From an uncultured Eubacteriales bacterium (lineage in GTDB: Bacteria > Bacillota > Clostridia > Peptostreptococcales > Anaerovoracaceae), in the NCBI GenBank assembly GCA_900545135.1, contig UQXL01000014.1, positions 1 through 56,599 on the forward strand: a DNA stretch of 56,599 nt. Reading direction: 5' to 3'. A program made the position numbers and the translations under genes. This document shows, piece after piece, positions 43,438 through 51,866 of the stretch. Below the pieces are notes generated by a model. That model worked only from the letters and a program-made list of their open reading frames with translations, did not search any database and had not been told where the DNA came from. The first letter of the stretch is position 1. Each line of letters begins with the position of its first letter.

Positions 43438-44238
43438 CTAGTTGTGTTCCAGTCCTGCTTCTGTCTGTATTCCAGGACGTGAGCCTAATCCCATCGTGGC
43501 GTCGATATTTGCCCCGTGAAGCACGGTAGATTCGTCTTTCATCAGTTCGCAGAGCCAGTATGCTATTTCCTCAGGCTGAATGAGACGTTTCTTTGACTGA
43601 GCTTCTTCAAAGGCTTTTCTGACTTCAGGAGTCATGCTGCTCAGCGTGCTGGAAATGAACATCGGAGTTTCGATGGCTCCCGGAGAGATGCAGAATACGT
43701 CGATGAGGGTATGCGTATTTTCTGCCGCCAGCTGTTTGGCCAGGAAGGCCACTGCCGCTTTGCTCATTCCGTCGCTCAGGGTAAACTTAGGGAAGGCAGC
43801 GATTCCGCCGCCTACGGAAGAGATGAACACCAGCTTTGTCTTTGTGGTCTTCTTCTCCAGCATAGGCTGAATCTTCTTGTATATCCAAAGAGGTCCGAGA
43901 GCGTTTACGGTCATCAGAGCCGCGTCATTGGCAGCCTTGAGAGGATCTCCCTGCTCCGCATATTCCTTTACAGTGCCTGAGCCAAGCGCAGCGTTGAAGA
44001 TTACTCCGTACCATTCGTGCTCTGTAAGGAAGTCAGCCTTTTCAATCTCTTCAATCTTGCCCTGATCAAGTCTATGTCCGAATACCTTTCCCGCATATTT
44101 TTCCATAAGCTCTTCAGCCTTACCCGCGGAACGGCGATATGTAAGATGGACTTCATAGCCCTGCTCTACGAGCATTTTAACTGTTTCGAGGCCTACGCCC
44201 TGCGTGCCTCCGGTCACAAGAACTTTTTTGATTTCCAT
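43438..44238 (-). CDS. SDR-family oxidoreductase with Asp at the catalytic Tyr position
   Basis: A 266-residue Rossmann protein. The cofactor motif is VTGGTQGVGLETV, then NAAL..GSG (N-A-A motif), then the Ser of SSVGGG. Where classical SDRs have YxxxK, this reads LSDGMSKAAVAFLAKQLA, so the Lys is kept but the Tyr is Asp. ISPGAIETPM follows as usual. Hydride chemistry may be altered or lost. It lies 27 bases after kynU with a GGAGG site, so it belongs to the operon. The substrate is unknown. Confidence 0.83.
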   Translation of the reverse strand: MEIKKVLVTGGTQGVGLETVKMLVEQGYEVHLTYRRSAGKAEELMEKYAGKVFGHRLDQGKIEEIEKADFLTEHEWYGVIFNAALGSGTVKEYAEQGDPLKAANDAALMTVNALGPLWIYKKIQPMLEKKTTKTKLVFISSVGGGIAAFPKFTLSDGMSKAAVAFLAKQLAAENTHTLIDVFCISPGAIETPMFISSTLSSMTPEVRKAFEEAQSKKRLIQPEEIAYWLCELMKDESTVLHGANIDATMGLGSRPGIQTEAGLEHN

Positions 44239-44265
44239 TTTTTCCTCCTTATCAAGCGCGATCAG

Positions 44266-45543
44266 CTAAGCAACCGTGCCGGTTTTATTTTCAAAATTCT
44301 CGTATTTTTTGTTTTCCATTATGTCGATTATGCGCTCTACCATATCATATATGTCTTTGTATGATGTGTAAAGTGCTATAGGAGCGAGTCTGATTACGTC
44401 AGGATATCTGAAGTCAGGAATCACGCCTTCGGCTTTGAGAGCGGCGTTAATTCTTATCGCGTCGTCATGCTCAAGTGCCACATGGCCGCCTCTCATCATA
44501 TTATCTGCCGCAGGATTTCCTATTCTGAAGCCGTATTTGGCCAGTTTTTCTTCTATCAGATACATCAGGTAAGCTGTCTGGCTCAATGATTTTTCACGGA
44601 TATTATCTATGCCGGCTTCAGCGAACATCTTCAGGCTTCCTTCTATAGGAGCCATGGAAAGCACAGGCTGTGAACCTGTCTGCCATCCGCCTGCATATTC
44701 TGCGTGCTCAAATTTCTGTCTCAGCTCAAACTGGGTTTCCTTGACGTTTCCGTGCCATCCTGCAAGACCAGGCTCTTTGGAGAAATGCTTGCGGTTGATG
44801 TAGAATCCGGCTATTGCTCCGGGACCTCCGTTGAGATATTTGTAGTTGCACCACAATGCGAAATCAGGGTCTATATCCTTGAAGTCATGCGGAATGGCTC
44901 CTATGGAGTGGCACAGATCCCAGCCGATGTAAATTCCCTTGTCGTGAGCGGCTTTGGTGATGCGCTTCATGTCGAGAAGCTGTGCGCTTCTGTAGAGAAC
45001 TGAAGGGAGCATAACTACGCATACGTCGTCAGTCATCGCTTCGATCAAAGCGTCTTCATCTATGTATTTGCCGTCCTTGCTCTCAACAACTTTGAGGCAC
45101 TCTTCAGGATCCAGGCCGTGGAGTTTTATCTGGCTGTATACGGCATATTTATCGGTCGGGAAGTTGAGGTCATCCATCAGGATCTTATTTCTCTTTTTGG
45201 TAGGATGATAGAAAGTAGCTATTCCCTGATGTACGTTTATGGTCGTATTGGTGCAGACGGTAACTTCGTCAGGATCTGCTCCGATAAGAGGTGCGATGAG
45301 AGCTCCCAGAGTATCCTGATAGAGGAAATATCCTCTCTGAGGCCACATGTCTATGCCTGCCTCTTTCCAGTCCTTCATAGCCTTTTCAACATATTTTTCA
45401 GCGTCTTTTGAGCACAGTCCCAGAGAATTTCCGTCCATATATATTATGCCTTCCCTGAGATAAAATCTGTCGCGGAAAGCTGCCAGCTTATCCTCTCTGT
45501 CCATCTTTTCTGCAAATTCACAAGGAGCTTCAAACTTATACAT
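44266..45543 (-). CDS. kynU: Kynureninase
   Basis: PLP enzyme that hydrolyses kynurenine (or 3-hydroxykynurenine) to anthranilate (or 3-hydroxyanthranilate) and alanine. It shows the hallmark YMDGNSLGL near residue 35, then VTVCTNTTINVHQ, then IGWDLCHSIGAIP (Asp contacting the pyridine N), then the PLP-Lys in WCNYKYLNGGPGA, and GWQTGSQPVLSMAP. The length of 425 is normal. The upstream gene is an amino acid permease, and an SDR and an aminotransferase follow, so the operon is a tryptophan/kynurenine-type catabolic unit. The rest of the kynurenine route is not in the window. Confidence 0.94.
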   Translation of the reverse strand: MYKFEAPCEFAEKMDREDKLAAFRDRFYLREGIIYMDGNSLGLCSKDAEKYVEKAMKDWKEAGIDMWPQRGYFLYQDTLGALIAPLIGADPDEVTVCTNTTINVHQGIATFYHPTKKRNKILMDDLNFPTDKYAVYSQIKLHGLDPEECLKVVESKDGKYIDEDALIEAMTDDVCVVMLPSVLYRSAQLLDMKRITKAAHDKGIYIGWDLCHSIGAIPHDFKDIDPDFALWCNYKYLNGGPGAIAGFYINRKHFSKEPGLAGWHGNVKETQFELRQKFEHAEYAGGWQTGSQPVLSMAPIEGSLKMFAEAGIDNIREKSLSQTAYLMYLIEEKLAKYGFRIGNPAADNMMRGGHVALEHDDAIRINAALKAEGVIPDFRYPDVIRLAPIALYTSYKDIYDMVERIIDIMENKKYENFENKTGTVA

Positions 45544-45627
45544 AATTGTTCCTCCTTTAGCGCCTGCTTGAGGCTTTCATACGGCAGACGCCAATATGCG
45601 CCTGCCTTTAAACTTTATTTTATATCG

Positions 45628-46953
45628 TTATTCTTTATCATAGCTTACAGTCATCTGTACTTTTCCGCTCTTATATCTGAAGTGCGCGTACAGGTAAGCT
45701 ACTACGATGAATCCCACCTGGCCTATCTTGAGCGCGTTTGTAAGGGAAATGAAGTTGAGCCAAACCTGTATCAAAAGTACTATAGTAGCCAGTATACAGA
45801 AGAAAGTAAGTTTTCCCTTGCTGCACTTGAACGGTGAAGATTCCCATTCTTCAGGCAGCAGCTCAGGAAGTTTTATCGTTGCAATAGCGGTGAATACCAT
45901 CATCAGGAACTGCATTACCAGCGTAAGGTTTGCCAGATTTTCAAGGCTTATGTCTGTCAGTATAGGAACGATGGTTATTATGTAGAATATAGCCAGCAGA
46001 TAAACAGGAGTCTTGAACGTAGGATGCAGCTTTGCCAGGCCCTTAGGGAACCATCCGTCTTCGGCCGCCTGTATTAGAGGCTTGGTTACCCATGCTATAT
46101 TGGCGTTCAGGGTAGTTGCTATTGCGCACCATGCTCCGCCTATGATGAAGAAGAGGAAGAAGCCTCTCGGCATTATATGCTCTGCTACTACCGACAGATT
46201 CTGACCTGCTACCTGCTCTATAGGCAGAACGCCGGCCGCCACGGTGGCAATCAGGGCATAAAGCACTGCAACGCTTAACGTCGACACTATAAATACGAAA
46301 GGTATATCTTTTTTAGGGTTTTTACATTCGCCGCCCATCTGGAATATTCCGTTGGCTCCCAGCACCGCGAAAGTGAGGAACGCCGACGCGTAGATGAATC
46401 CGAAACCTCCGTCGGTGATGAAATCTTCTTCAAAGTATCCAGGCTGTATATCCTTCCAGCCAAAGATAACAAATATGGCCAAAGCCGCAAGAAGAAATAC
46501 CATCATCAGGTTCTGCACTTTAGCCATATATTTAGTAGGGAAAACATTCAGTACAAAAAACGCCGTGGCTACTGCGATAGCTATGGCCTTGTGCGGCAGA
46601 TTCGGGAACAGTGACAGTACATAATCTGCAAACGAAAGGGCGTATACTGACAAAGTTATATTTCTGACGCTGTATACAATAGTCCAAAATCCCGCGAACT
46701 TAGGTCCGCATAACACATACCCTTGCGTATACTCGCCTCCGCGCAGTCTGGCGCAGCTGGTCATAAAAAGCATAGGTATGCTGGAAACCACTACGAAAAT
46801 AGCCGCCAGAACGAAGGCCAAGTTGACGCTCTTACCGGTTATTCCTATACCGGTACCGACAAGAATCATTATACCTGAACCGATGATATTGCCGCAGGCG
46901 ATACCAAACAGTTCTTTCTTGCCTAACTCTCTCCTAAGATCTTTGGTAGACAT
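45628..46953 (-). CDS. APC-superfamily amino acid permease
   Basis: A 441-residue transporter with twelve helices. The N-terminal FGIACGNIIGSGIMILVGTG is the APC motif in helix 1, and TFAVLGANGIFQMGGECKNP the helix 6 region. It is the first gene of the kynureninase operon and probably imports kynurenine, tryptophan or a related amino acid (inference). ATG 46953 (MSTKDLRR) follows AAAGGAG; the longest frame adds seven codons. A perfect sigma-A promoter lies 120 bases upstream. Confidence 0.9.
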   Translation of the reverse strand: MSTKDLRRELGKKELFGIACGNIIGSGIMILVGTGIGITGKSVNLAFVLAAIFVVVSSIPMLFMTSCARLRGGEYTQGYVLCGPKFAGFWTIVYSVRNITLSVYALSFADYVLSLFPNLPHKAIAIAVATAFFVLNVFPTKYMAKVQNLMMVFLLAALAIFVIFGWKDIQPGYFEEDFITDGGFGFIYASAFLTFAVLGANGIFQMGGECKNPKKDIPFVFIVSTLSVAVLYALIATVAAGVLPIEQVAGQNLSVVAEHIMPRGFFLFFIIGGAWCAIATTLNANIAWVTKPLIQAAEDGWFPKGLAKLHPTFKTPVYLLAIFYIITIVPILTDISLENLANLTLVMQFLMMVFTAIATIKLPELLPEEWESSPFKCSKGKLTFFCILATIVLLIQVWLNFISLTNALKIGQVGFIVVAYLYAHFRYKSGKVQMTVSYDKE

Positions 46954-46994
46954 TTTTACTTCTCCTTTTAACAAAATGACCCATCGAATTCGAT

Positions 46995-47040
46995 TCTTAA
47001 CATTACAATAGTATTTTTAAATGTTTGAGCTCTTAACATT
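46995..47040 (-). promoter_or_regulatory. Repeated AATGTTAAGA sites in the kynureninase operon leader
   Basis: AATGTTAAGA occurs twice on the minus strand (46995-47004 and 47031-47040), and a variant AATGTTAGTC follows near 47115. They flank the start region of the transcript from the promoter at 47077. They could bind the divergent MerR-XRE-cupin regulator; this is inference. Confidence 0.4.
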
Positions 47041-47076
47041 TGAGAATTGTAGAAAACGCTCCAATTCTTGGTTAGA

Positions 47077-47105
47077 ATTATATAGTCCATCCCAAACATT
47101 GTCAA
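47077..47105 (-). promoter_or_regulatory. Perfect sigma-A promoter of the kynureninase operon
   Basis: On the minus strand TTGACA (47100-47105), 17 bases, TATAAT (47077-47082): both boxes are exact consensus. A promoter this strong normally implies repression. Confidence 0.85.
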
Positions 47106-47216
47106 TTGCTTTTATAATGTTAGTCAAAGTTTTATACACTTGTTTTTTTATCTAACCTTTAAAATAATATTTATAATCTTTTTTGACTTTTTCTGGTGAA
47201 AAATATGACAATAACC

Positions 47217-47246
47217 TTGAAATGCTTAACGGATATAATGTATAAT
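47217..47246 (+). promoter_or_regulatory. Probable promoter of the MerR-XRE-cupin regulator
   Basis: TTGAAA (47217-47222) and TATAAT (47241-47246) are 18 bases apart, about 110 bases ahead of the gene and divergent from the promoter at 47077. Confidence 0.6.
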
Positions 47247-47355
47247 TAAATTCAGCCAGGCTGCCGGTCAGTATGTCCATGCGCATCGGCTGCCGCGAAA
47301 ATTGAAAATCGCTCCGGAAAAAATTCTCTAATGATGAAAGGTTTGCAAGATAATC

Positions 47356-48222
47356 ATGAAAAAGATCAATGACGAGTCAGAGAAAATCAACCAGCCAAGC
47401 GCCGCCTCCGATACTGTAGATACGGAAGACGGCATTTACTTCAATATCAATCACGTGGCAAAAACGCTGGACATAGTACCTGCAACGATAAGGAACTGGG
47501 AAAAAGCCGGCCTCTTCACGGCCAAGCGCCGCGGCAACAACTACAGAGTCTTCGACATCAACGATATAGCTCTGCTCAGACGAATAAAAAAGTATTCCGT
47601 CGAAGAAAACATGAGTATGTCTCTGATCAAAAAAATTCTGGCCAACGATACTCTCACCGCCAGACCGGTCAAGCAGATCCATCCCAAGTCGATATATTAC
47701 AGCAAACTCCGGGAATACCGTGAAAAGCGCGGCTATACGCTGGAAGACGCCGCCGGTATCATAGATATCTCCGCTTCCTATCTCTGTAAAGTGGAACGCG
47801 GACAGGCCAACATCTCCCTTGATCTCCTGCAAAAACTTGCGGAATTTTACGGAGAGTCGCTGCTGACATTTATGGATGTAAAAAGCCAGGATACGGGAGA
47901 AGTCTTGAGGAGCGGCGAAGGGATCCCCATGGAAACTCTTCTCAACGGCGTTGAGGTCAAATCTCTGAGCTATTTCGACGAATTCAAGCCCGTCATGTTC
48001 ACAGTTGCTCCAGGCTGCGGAGATTTCAAATCACATAAGCATATGAGCGGTCAGGAATTTATATACGTGATTTCCGGAAAACTTCAAGTAACTCTGGACG
48101 ATAAAAACACATATCTGCTCAAAGACGACGACTCCATACACTTCGCCTCTACCCGCATGCATAACTGGCACAATGCCGGAAAATCAACGCTCAAAATGCT
48201 CTGGATGCATTCGTCACTTTAA
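47356..48222 (+). CDS. Three-domain regulator: MerR-type HTH, XRE-type HTH and cupin
   Basis: A 288-residue fusion. Residues about 27-100 are a MerR-like winged helix (FNINHVAKTLDIVPATIRNW, then YRVFDINDIALLRRIKKY). Residues about 115-170 are a Cro/CI helix-turn-helix (LEDAAGIIDISASYLCKVER). Residues about 205-288 are a cupin_2 barrel (HKHMSGQEFIYVISGKLQV) that could bind a small ligand. It is divergent from the kynureninase operon and is the likely local regulator, with the cupin sensing a catabolite (inference). The triple fusion is less common than XRE-cupin alone. A bidirectional terminator follows. Confidence 0.85.
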   Translation: MKKINDESEKINQPSAASDTVDTEDGIYFNINHVAKTLDIVPATIRNWEKAGLFTAKRRGNNYRVFDINDIALLRRIKKYSVEENMSMSLIKKILANDTLTARPVKQIHPKSIYYSKLREYREKRGYTLEDAAGIIDISASYLCKVERGQANISLDLLQKLAEFYGESLLTFMDVKSQDTGEVLRSGEGIPMETLLNGVEVKSLSYFDEFKPVMFTVAPGCGDFKSHKHMSGQEFIYVISGKLQVTLDDKNTYLLKDDDSIHFASTRMHNWHNAGKSTLKMLWMHSSL

Positions 48223-48255
48223 GCTTAATAAGATATTTTTGCAAATTATAGGTAT

Positions 48256-48297
48256 GACAAAAAAAGCTCCCTTGTGTAAACACGCGCGGAGCTCTTT
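48256..48297. terminator. Bidirectional terminator between the regulator and the second GPH gene
   Basis: AGCTCC...GGAGCT with an inner GTGT/ACAC pairing lies between convergent genes. The minus strand has seven T after the stem; the plus strand TTTCTTATCTT. Confidence 0.75.
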
Positions 48298-48354
48298 CTT
48301 ATCTTCAATATGGAATTTCATGCCCAGGTTTTGTGGCAACCTCGGTCAGCAGTT

Positions 48355-49743
48355 TTATTTTACCAATTTATTTATATCGTCCATATACTCGTCATAGCTT
48401 TCTCCCTGTTCCCTGAGAGCAAGCGCTTTCTGCAGAGAAGAGAAAGTCTTTTTATTGATCGGAAACGCCTTGAGCGCCAGAAATCCTGCGAGGCAGCAGA
48501 GGCTCGGCACCAGTATGTATCCTATGTCCAGGAAAGAAACTACCGAATCAGGCTGAGCCGAAAGCTGCGGATCAAATCCCGACATATCGAGAAATATTCC
48601 AAATAGCTGCACCATTACAGAAGTCACCAGCGTTCCAAGAACCGAAACCAGAGACATAATATCTCCTCCCCTGCGCTTGTTGTTTACATACTGGTCCACT
48701 TCTATTACATCGTAAAATATAGCGTTGGAAAGCTGCCAGAATCCCGTCTGTACCACGGCGAAAATGCTCACATACAGCACTCCTCCGGCAAGAGTATTAG
48801 GCGCTGTCAGATATATGATAACTCCTGCTATGCCACAGACGAGCATCGTATACATCTGCTGATTGGCCTTGCCCGTCTTAAGAGCCATCTTATCCACTAC
48901 AGGAGTCATTATGGCGAATATAGCTGTCGTAAATGCATATATGTAAGAGGAATATTTGTTTCCAAGTCCCAAAGCATACTGCAGGAAATAAAGGGTAGCT
49001 ATGTTGTACAATGCGAAAGCGCAGGCAAAAGCGCCTTTATATATTATCAGAAGCTTCATCGGCTTGAGCTTTATCAGTTCCAGATAATTGGAAAAGATAT
49101 TTTTCAGCATATTGTGCTTTCCCCTGCCCGTATTTTCTCTTATGTACTGATGACTGTACTTCTTGGTCAGCATAAAAGAGCCGACCCAGCTGCCGAAAGT
49201 AGTCATTGCTATAATCGCGCCCACAGTCTGCCAGCCGGCCTCCTGATTATCGGCGAACAAGTCCAGTATCAAAAGCGGAACTATCGTACCGATGCCGTTT
49301 CCCGTTATTGAAAACCATCTGCATACCGTCCTCTGTTTGGTCCTCTCATCATATCCTGTGGAAATTTCCGAGCCGAAAGCATTGTTTGGAATTTCAAAGC
49401 AGGAAAAAAACACTCTGAACAGAATGGCGAAAAAAAGATAGTATGCAAAAGTCGCGGCTGCCGAAGCATGAACCGTATGGGAAAGTATCAGCAGAATCAC
49501 AGGCACCACCAGCCCTGCCGTAAGCATAAACGGCCGTCTTTTGCCCATCTTTGACTGACAGTTGTCGGAAAGATTTCCGAAAATCATGCCTCCCATGACT
49601 TCCACCAGCAGCGCCAGCGACGAAATAGTCCCGGCCAGCGATGAATTGATCCCCACGCAGTTGGTCAGAAAAACGACAAAATATGCCGACATAAAATTAT
49701 ACGACGCTCCCTGCCCCAAATATCCCAAGCCATAATTATACAT
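48355..49743 (-). CDS. GPH-type MFS symporter, second paralogue
   Basis: A 462-residue twelve-helix carrier clearly paralogous to the one at 29855: YGLGYLGQGASYNFMSAYFV, GNLSDNCQSKMGKRRPFML, FEIPNNAFGSEISTGYDE and FYDVIEVDQYVNNKRRGGDI occur in the same order. It is convergent with the MerR-XRE-cupin gene. The start is unsure: ATG 49743 gives a sensible N-terminus, while a GTG at 49788 would add 15 residues encoded inside a 22-bp tandem repeat. No sigma-54 promoter is seen. Substrate unknown; two such carriers flanking catabolic genes hint at related amino-acid-like cargo. Confidence 0.87.
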   Translation of the reverse strand: MYNYGLGYLGQGASYNFMSAYFVVFLTNCVGINSSLAGTISSLALLVEVMGGMIFGNLSDNCQSKMGKRRPFMLTAGLVVPVILLILSHTVHASAAATFAYYLFFAILFRVFFSCFEIPNNAFGSEISTGYDERTKQRTVCRWFSITGNGIGTIVPLLILDLFADNQEAGWQTVGAIIAMTTFGSWVGSFMLTKKYSHQYIRENTGRGKHNMLKNIFSNYLELIKLKPMKLLIIYKGAFACAFALYNIATLYFLQYALGLGNKYSSYIYAFTTAIFAIMTPVVDKMALKTGKANQQMYTMLVCGIAGVIIYLTAPNTLAGGVLYVSIFAVVQTGFWQLSNAIFYDVIEVDQYVNNKRRGGDIMSLVSVLGTLVTSVMVQLFGIFLDMSGFDPQLSAQPDSVVSFLDIGYILVPSLCCLAGFLALKAFPINKKTFSSLQKALALREQGESYDEYMDDINKLVK

Positions 49744-49757
49744 CCTGCTTTTACCGT

Positions 49758-49912
49758 CCTTTCCCCTGCTGTGTTCTTCTATAGCCACTGCTGCCTTCTT
49801 CTATAGTACCTGCCGCGTTCTTCTATAGCACCTGCGGCATTGTGCCTGATGCATGTTGTATGCACTGACGCGCTGCGTCTGGTGCAGGTTGTATGCATTA
49901 ACACGCTGTGCT
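49758..49912. repeat. Tandem repeats upstream of the second GPH gene
   Basis: TTCTTCTATAG plus CACTGC- or ACCTGC-type endings is repeated three times at about 22-bp spacing (from about 49774). Then GTGCATGTTGTATGCACTGACGCGCTG and GTGCAGGTTGTATGCATTAAC-type copies follow near 49851 and 49880. The first array overlaps the uncertain 5' end of the GPH gene. Confidence 0.7.
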
Positions 49913-49993
49913 CGCCGCAAACTATAAAACTCTGTGACCGCACATCACCGCAGGCTCTGCAACATCATAAATACATCATACATCTTTTTAAAG

Positions 49994-50461
49994 CTATGTC
50001 AAGTCAGCTGTTTCCACTCTTATTACTTTACGCAATTCCCCAAGGGACAGCTCTATCTGGTATCCTATGCGGCCGGCGCTTACGCAGAAGCTTTCCATGT
50101 TTTCAGCGGAAGTATCTATAAAAGTTGGAAAATATTTTTTCATTCCCAACGGTGAGCATCCTCCGTGTATGTATCCTGTCAGAGGCAGCAGTTCCTTTGA
50201 TTTTACCATCTCCACCGATTTTTCCCCCGCCGCTCTGGCCGCCTTCTTCAAATCCAGTTCCCTGTTCACCGGAATCACAAAGACATAATTTTTTCTGCTC
50301 TTTCCCAACGTGACCAAAGTCTTGAACACCTGCGAGGGGTTCTGTCCCAAAGTTTCGGCGACTTCAAGGCCGCTCACCGCGCCAGTATCGGCATAGCAGT
50401 GGCTCTCATATAGAATCTTCTTTTTATCCAGTATTCTCATTACATTAGTTTTTTCATCCAT
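49994..50461 (-). CDS. ybaK: YbaK/EbsC-type Cys-tRNA(Pro) deacylase
   Basis: A 155-residue trans-editing enzyme that hydrolyses mischarged Cys-tRNA(Pro) (YbaK/ProX superfamily). It reads GQNPSQVFKTLVTLG with the catalytic-site Lys, VIPVNRELDLKKAARA, and GGCSPLGMKKYFP, the GxxSP loop. ATG 50461 follows GGAG by eight bases. It stands alone between repeat-rich gaps. Confidence 0.92.
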   Translation of the reverse strand: MDEKTNVMRILDKKKILYESHCYADTGAVSGLEVAETLGQNPSQVFKTLVTLGKSRKNYVFVIPVNRELDLKKAARAAGEKSVEMVKSKELLPLTGYIHGGCSPLGMKKYFPTFIDTSAENMESFCVSAGRIGYQIELSLGELRKVIRVETADLT

Positions 50462-50601
50462 TTTCCTATCTCCTAACATTATTTCTGCTTGTAATTTGCA
50501 AGCCCAACCTGATTTATTTGTATCTTGGCAGTCAATCGACGGAGTTTGGCTGCAGGAATGCGGCCGGAGCCGGATATAATCGAGCCCAAACGCAGCTGGT
50601 G

Positions 50602-50781
50602 CTGAGTGTTGGCGCGCTGAGGCTTGGCGACTCTGAGTGTTGGCGCGCTGAGGCTTGGCGACTCTGAGTGTTGGCGCGCTGAGGCTTGACAGCGCCGAGT
50701 GTTGACGGTGCTAAAATGTGGCAGCATTAAGGTTCATGCGCTGAGTGGGGCAGCAGTGAGGTTCCATGCGCTGAGTGGGGC
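50602..50781. repeat. Tandem repeats upstream of ybaK
   Basis: CTGAGTGTTGGCGCGCTGAG plus GCTTGGCGACT forms a 31-bp unit present three times from 50602 to about 50694. A second array has two copies of GTTC(C)ATGCGCTGAGTGGGGCA near 50731 and 50760. No gene is supported. Confidence 0.85.
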
Positions 50782-50878
50782 AAATGTTAATGCGGGCTGC
50801 CTGCTTTGATATGATTTTTTAAGGTGATTTATGCCGGTGTTTAGTTTGCATCATCATATTGTTTGTAATATTATGGAA

Positions 50879-51159
50879 AATGTTGTACAATTTTTTAACC
50901 ATGCTGATTTCTGCCAACATTTTTGGTGTCCGTGCGCGTCGAAATTTGTCGAATCACACATAGAATTGGGCAGATGTTGCCAAATTGAGCAATATTTTAA
51001 AATTTGCCAACATTTTTTGAAAAATATGTTGGCAAATTTGCCGTAAATCAAAAAAATGTACAACATCGACACAATTCGACACTTCCAATACTCCTAAAAC
51101 CGCAGAGTGATGGCCAGACTGTTGCCGGTTTGTCTCCATTTAAGTATTTTAACAACATC
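50879..51159. repeat. Palindromic quartet element B (same layout as quartet A)
   Basis: Units start at 50879 (43 bp), 50973 (42), 51025 (43) and 51118 (42). Gaps are 51, 10 and 50 bases, identical in order and size to quartet A at 17503, and the total length is 281 bp in both. The sequence matches A well in gap 1 (GCGTCGAAATTTGTCGAAT is identical) and in unit 3 through gap 3 (GTACAACATCGACACAATTC is shared). Unit interiors have drifted. The 5' TTTGTAATATTATGGAA and a 3' GTATGAATCATCA are conserved too. Confidence 0.87.
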
Positions 51160-51428
51160 AAGCCGGACAATCCAGTTTTAGATTTACTCAAACGTCCCTC
51201 AGCCAATCAGAAAGCATTTCAATTACCACAAGACTCTTTTTGATATTTCCAAACACTTGCTGATATTTCCAACGTATGAATCATCATAAAATTTTCGTAT
51301 TCCTGAAAAAATTAGCTTTCAAAACAGCTATGCACACAAACGATGCCGCTGAGTATGACATAACCTAGTACGATACGGTTGAGCATTATATAATTGGCAG
51401 TCTTCTCTGGAAGTCTCCTTGATTTCGC

Positions 51429-51685
51429 AATGTTGTAATTTTTTAAGATATCGTCAGATTTTACAACATTTCTGCTCTTAAGGCACCGTCGATTGACAGA
51501 AAAACAAGGTAATGTTGTAAAATCTCTTGGATTTTTAAAATTCTACAACATTTCCACAGAAAATGTTGTATTTTTCTCAGATATTTCTAAAAATTACAAC
51601 ATTGCATAATCCTGAGATCTGATTTACATGCGGTCTTTACTAGAATGTTGTAAATTTTTATAATATGCAAAAATTCTACAACATT
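51429..51685. repeat. Palindromic quartet element C (four 42-bp units, symmetric 40-9-40 spacing)
   Basis: Units at 51429-51470, 51511-51552, 51562-51603 and 51644-51685 are all exactly 42 bp and run AATGTTGTA-N24-TACAACATT, with perfect 9-10 bp arms. Gaps are 40, 9 and 40 bases. The arms all use the TGTTGTA version, unlike the mixed TGTTGTA/TGTTGGC arms of A and B. Interiors often pair further (AATTTTT/AAAAATT in unit 4). The element follows quartet B by 270 bases. 51160-51428 between them has no supported gene. Confidence 0.88.
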
Positions 51686-51749
51686 TCGATGCCGCTTGTG
51701 CCTTCCACACGGTCGAGCTGTCCGTCGCGCACTCTGTCTAACGGCAAGT

Positions 51750-51833
51750 GAACGTAGCGGCCAGTTGTCAATGGGACGGGCGAAGCGGCAAGCCTCCAAT
51801 GAAGGAACGTAGCGGCCAGTTGTCAATGGGACG
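51750..51833. repeat. 29-bp direct repeat, two copies
   Basis: GAACGTAGCGGCCAGTTGTC plus AATGGGACG occurs at 51750-51778 and 51805-51833, just beyond the stop of the FAD oxidoreductase. GAGCTGTC copies flank the pair. Confidence 0.85.
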
Positions 51834-51866
51834 AGCTGTCGTCTATCATAACACAAATCAAGTATA

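Noticed and set aside
51429..51685. CRISPR array
   Set aside because: The units are palindromic-ended and vary inside, with gaps of 40, 9 and 40 bases instead of constant spacers, and no cas gene is in the window.
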